Source: Chitinophaga sp. E66
GTDB taxonomy: Bacteria; Bacteroidota; Bacteroidia; Chitinophagales; Chitinophagaceae
DNA: 64,000 nt
NCBI GenBank assembly: GCA_019285755.1
Contig: CP079103.1
Location: 4,340,001 to 4,404,000 of the forward strand
Reading direction: 5' to 3'
In this document: positions 61,324-64,000 of the stretch, one piece after another
Position numbering within the stretch: the first letter of the stretch is position 1
How the letters are laid out: the number at the start of each line of letters is the position of its first letter
Position numbers and translations under genes: made by a program
The notes under the pieces: model-generated
The model's input: only the letters and a program-made list of their open reading frames with translations
Database searches by the model: none
What the model was told of the DNA's origin: nothing

Positions 61324-61929
61324 TTACTTGCTGTACAATTCCACGATCAGCTGTTCCTTGATGTTTTCAGGAACGGATTCCCTTTCAGGATAAGCAATGA
61401 AAGTACCTCTCAGTTCTTTCTCGTTGAAATCTACCCAGTTGAATTTGGGGTTCTTGCCGCGCACCTGGCTGGTTACAGCGGTGTTACCGGCGGATTTAGC
61501 TTCCAGGCCTACGATATCGCCGGGTTTCAGCTGATAGGAAGGAACGTTTACTACTACGCCGTTAACGGTAACGTGCTTGTGGGAAACGAGCTGACGGGCA
61601 GCCGGACGGGAAGGAGCGATGCCCATGCGGAACACGGTGTTGTCCAGACGCGCTTCCAGCAGTTTGATCAATACCTCACCAGTAACGCCTTTACGACGGT
61701 TAGCTTCTTCGAAGAGGTTACGGAACTGTTTTTCCAGTACGCCGTAAGTGTACTTCGCTTTTTGCTTCTCTCTCAGCTGTTGAGCATACTCACCCAGTTG
61801 CTTGCGCTTGCGCTGTGCGCCGTGCTGACCGGGAGGGTTGCTGTTCTTGCCTAAATACTTGCCATTTCCTAAAATGGGCTCTCCAAAAATCCTGGAGATC
61901 TTGGTCTTTGGTCCTGTGTACCTTGCCAT
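61324..61929 (-). CDS. rpsD: 30S ribosomal protein S4
   Basis: Intact, 201 residues. N-terminus MARYTGPKTKISRIFGEPIL, then GQHGAQRKRKQLGEYAQQLR, VTGEVLIKLLEARLDNTVFR and the S4 RNA-binding domain ARQLVSHKHVTVNGVVVNVP. Primary assembly protein of the small subunit. It lacks the zinc-binding Cys cluster of some S4 proteins. Lies between rpsK and rpoA, the standard order. Confidence 0.98.
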   Translation of the reverse strand: MARYTGPKTKISRIFGEPILGNGKYLGKNSNPPGQHGAQRKRKQLGEYAQQLREKQKAKYTYGVLEKQFRNLFEEANRRKGVTGEVLIKLLEARLDNTVFRMGIAPSRPAARQLVSHKHVTVNGVVVNVPSYQLKPGDIVGLEAKSAGNTAVTSQVRGKNPKFNWVDFNEKELRGTFIAYPERESVPENIKEQLIVELYSK

Positions 61930-62099
61930 GTTCTGTGTTGCAGATTTTTAGTTACGATGCACGCTCATTTAAAAATCTTAAAATCCGATCGTGCATCCAC
62001 TGGTGATGAATAAATATAATAAAATATGAATTACGAATACGAATTAACCGGTACAAACGTTGAATTGTACCGGATAATTCGTATCGGAATATCTGATGA

Positions 62100-62497
62100 C
62101 TATACCCTTCTCTTTTTCGGAGGACGGCAACCGTTATGCGGCAGCGGCGTAACGTCTTTGATCAGGGTTACCTCGATACCAGAGTTCGCGATAGCGCGGA
62201 TTGCGCTTTCACGGCCGGCGCCGGGTCCTTTACAAATACGTCAGCTCTTTTCAGGCCGGCGTCGATAGCAGTTTTGGCGGCATCGGAAGCAGCCAGCTGA
62301 GCAGCATAAGGAGTGTTCTTCTTAGAACCCTTGAAGCCCATCTTACCAGCAGAAGACCAGGAAATCACCTGACCCTGCTTGTTGGTGATGCTCACGATGA
62401 TGTTGTTGAAACTTGCAGAGATATGTACATCTCCGAAGTTATCCACTTTTACTACCCTCTTTTTAGCGGCAGCTTTAGTATTCGTTGCTTTTGCCAT
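62100..62497 (-). CDS. rpsK: 30S ribosomal protein S11, frame broken
   Basis: S11 of the platform of the small subunit. VDNFGDVHISASFNNIIVSI, TNKQGQVISWSSAGKMGFKG, SKKNTPYAAQLAASDAAKTA and, after a restored base near 62210, GRESAIRAIANSGIEVTLIK with C-terminus PHNGCRPPKKRRV. About 132 codons, normal. Confidence 0.96.
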
Positions 62498-62608
62498 AAT
62501 TCGTTATAATTCCAACTATGAAACTCCAAATCCGTTTGTCTATAAAAACCCTTTATGCCGCCGCCTCCCGGATTTGGACGGAGGACCAGCAGACCAGGGA
62601 TTCTATCA

Positions 62609-62989
62609 CTATTTCTTGGTCGCCTTCTTCTTACCAGCAACCGTCTTACGCTTACCTTTACGGGTACGGCTGTTAGTACGGGTGCGCTGGCCTCTAACCG
62701 GCAGACCTTTACGGTGACGCAGACCACGGTAGCAGGCGATATCCAGCAGACGCTTGATGTTCATCTGTACCTCGGAACGCAGTTGACCCTCAACTTTCAG
62801 CTCGGCATTGATGATGTTACGAATCGCACCTTGCTCATCGTCATTCCAATCCTTCACTTTCTTGTTCAAGTCAATCCCTGCTTTTTCCAGGATATATACT
62901 GCGGTAGAGTGACCAATTCCGAAGATGTAGGTCAGTCCAATTTCACCCCTTTTGTTTTTAGGAAGATCAATACCGGCTATACGTGCCAT
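62609..62989 (-). CDS. rpsM: 30S ribosomal protein S13
   Basis: Intact, 126 residues. MARIAGIDLPKNKRGEIGLT, YIFGIGHSTAVYILEKAGID and the C-terminal RNA-binding RGLRHRKGLPVRGQRTRTNS. Located between rpmJ and rpsK as in most bacteria. Confidence 0.98.
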   Translation of the reverse strand: MARIAGIDLPKNKRGEIGLTYIFGIGHSTAVYILEKAGIDLNKKVKDWNDDEQGAIRNIINAELKVEGQLRSEVQMNIKRLLDIACYRGLRHRKGLPVRGQRTRTNSRTRKGKRKTVAGKKKATKK

Positions 62990-63035
62990 ATTAATTGTTT
63001 AATTTATGAGTCTTTATAATGAGTAACAGATGCGA

Positions 63036-63152
63036 TTAACCCTGACGTTGCTTAAAACGGGGATTCTTTTTGTTGATCACCAGCAATTTACCTTTGCGGC
63101 GAACGATCTTGCAGTCTGCACTTCTTTTCTTGATGGAAGCTCTTACTTTCAT
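63036..63152 (-). CDS. rpmJ: 50S ribosomal protein L36
   Basis: 38 residues, too short for ordinary gene calling. MKVRASIKKRSADCKIVRRK then GKLLVINKKNPRFKQRQG. Only one of the four zinc ligands (Cys14) remains, with others replaced, so this is the zinc-free (C-minus) form common in Bacteroidota. Lies between infA and rpsM. Confidence 0.95.
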   Translation of the reverse strand: MKVRASIKKRSADCKIVRRKGKLLVINKKNPRFKQRQG

Positions 63153-63186
63153 GAGTCAATTGTTATAAATCTACTAGTGTATTTTC

Positions 63187-63405
63187 TTACTTATACCTGA
63201 AAATTATACGACCCCTGCTCAAATCATAAGGGCTCATCTCAACCCCAACTTTATCGCCCGGCAGGATGCGAATATAGTGCATCCGCATTTTTCCAGAAAT
63301 GGTGGCCAAAATCTCATGCCCGTTTTCCAGCTTCACCCGGAACATTGCATTTGATAAGGCTTCGAGAATAATACCATCCTGTTTAATCAGTGCCTGTTTC
63401 GCCAT
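63187..63405 (-). CDS. infA: Translation initiation factor IF-1
   Basis: Intact, 72 residues, one OB fold. MAKQALIKQDGIILEALSNA, FRVKLENGHEILATISGKMR, and PGDKVGVEMSPYDLSRGRII. Binds the A site of the 30S subunit during initiation. Preceded by its own consensus promoter box at 63423. Confidence 0.98.
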   Translation of the reverse strand: MAKQALIKQDGIILEALSNAMFRVKLENGHEILATISGKMRMHYIRILPGDKVGVEMSPYDLSRGRIIFRYK

Positions 63406-63422
63406 AAAAATTTTTAGGAATG

Positions 63423-63430
63423 CAAAGATA
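63423..63430 (-). promoter_or_regulatory. Minus-7 box for infA and following ribosomal genes
   Basis: TATCTTTG on the minus strand matches TAnnTTTG, 18 bases before the infA start. It suggests that infA-rpmJ-rpsM-rpsK-rpsD-rpoA-rplQ can be transcribed separately from map. Confidence 0.6.
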
Positions 63431-63584
63431 CCATAAAAGTTTCTGAAACAGAAAAATTTAGGGCAAATAATATTTTTAAATATCCGGATTGTGGATAAAG
63501 TCCCCTCCCTGTTGTGAATAATTCATTAACAACTTGCTATACAATAATATATGTATACCGGAAAAGCATTGGGAACATGTCGCA

Positions 63585-64000
63585 TTACTGCGCTACCGCA
63601 CCCGCCAAAACCGGGTTTCGCTGCTCCGCAGCCTCGATTTCCACAAAAGTAGACAGCATGTCCGCCTTCCCCTTCTGCACAGATACCGTGTGCTCATAGT
63701 GCACCGACACCTTCCGGTCACGCGTCACAACGGTCCACCCGTCTTCCAGATACTCCACATCCCGGGTCCCCAAATTCACCATCGGCTCAATCGCGATCAC
63801 AAGACCATCTTTCAGTACCGCTCCGCTGCCTCTGCGGCCGTAATTCGGCACCTGAGGGTCCTCGTGAAGGTTACGCCCCAAACCATGCCCTACGAGCTCC
63901 CTAACCACGCCGTAGCCACGTTCCTTCTCAAGGTAATCCTGGATGGCGAAGGCAATATCGCCCACCCGGTTGCCTACTACAGCTTTTTCGATCCCCTTGT
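63585..64000 (-). CDS. map: Methionine aminopeptidase type I, 3' part
   Basis: Removes the initiator Met from new proteins. The window ends inside the gene; 138 C-terminal residues are visible. Metal ligands: His in VVRELVGHGLGRNLHEDPQV (both conserved His), Glu in VIAIEPMVNL and the last Glu in HYEHTVSVQKGKADM (SVHYEHTV). It is the gene before infA in many bacterial ribosomal clusters. Confidence 0.96.
   Translation of the reverse strand, partial: KGIEKAVVGNRVGDIAFAIQDYLEKERGYGVVRELVGHGLGRNLHEDPQVPNYGRRGSGAVLKDGLVIAIEPMVNLGTRDVEYLEDGWTVVTRDRKVSVHYEHTVSVQKGKADMLSTFVEIEAAEQRNPVLAGAVAQ

Overview
The window is a stretch of a Bacteroidota chromosome, most likely a Chitinophagaceae member such as Chitinophaga. 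The evidence is a type IX secretion plug-like protein, a type III glutamine synthetase, a fused E1 alpha/beta dehydrogenase, a CarboxypepD_reg-like TonB receptor paired with a PepSY membrane protein, and many Bacteroidota-type promoters (TAnnTTTG minus-7 box). It is ordinary housekeeping sequence with a few gene-poor islands.

The assembly carries dozens of single-base deletions, usually in C/G or A runs. Most long genes, including rpoA, rpsK, purL, mdh, glpK, carA and the glutamine synthetase, read only when two or more frames are joined. I treat these as sequencing error. Coordinates are for whole reconstructed genes and breakpoints are approximate.

Layout. 1-7 kb: rRNA/tRNA methyltransferase tail, an FtsX-type permease, a T9SS plug-like protein, type II NADH dehydrogenase, glycerol facilitator and kinase, and a small transaldolase. 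7.3-7.8 kb: SRP RNA and an 11-bp repeat array. 8-19.7 kb: methyltransferase, nitrilase, shikimate dehydrogenase, phosphosulfolactate synthase, TPR protein, enoyl-CoA hydratase, PafA-like phosphatase and an alpha-oxoamine synthase. 19.7-20.7 kb: a gene-free region with three 11-bp repeat arrays and a possible ncRNA. 20.7-24.7 kb: iron-type TonB receptor with PepSY protein, and a lipoprotein. 24.9-29.6 kb: purL and type III glutamine synthetase. 29.7-35.1 kb: three tandem thioredoxin-fold paralogues with a Spy-like protein between them. 35.5-38.1 kb: accC-accB-efp. 38-48 kb: mdh, yceI-marR, several transporters, yebC and a hydroxyacid dehydrogenase. 48.3-50.9 kb: a gene-poor, more AT-rich island with another 11-bp array. 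50.9-59.4 kb: a DinD-like protein, DnaJ, fused E1 dehydrogenase, DUF1573 protein, aminotransferase and carA. 56.97-57.3 kb: a tandem pair of very short candidate sRNAs. 59.6-64 kb: the end of the ribosomal protein cluster (map-infA-rpmJ-rpsM-rpsK-rpsD-rpoA-rplQ).

The observations most worth following are four or five intergenic arrays that share an exact 11-bp period but have unrelated unit sequences, and the short-RNA pair near 57 kb. A third is the presence of phosphosulfolactate synthase and an alpha-oxoamine synthase 6 kb apart, which fits sulfonolipid synthesis known from this group.
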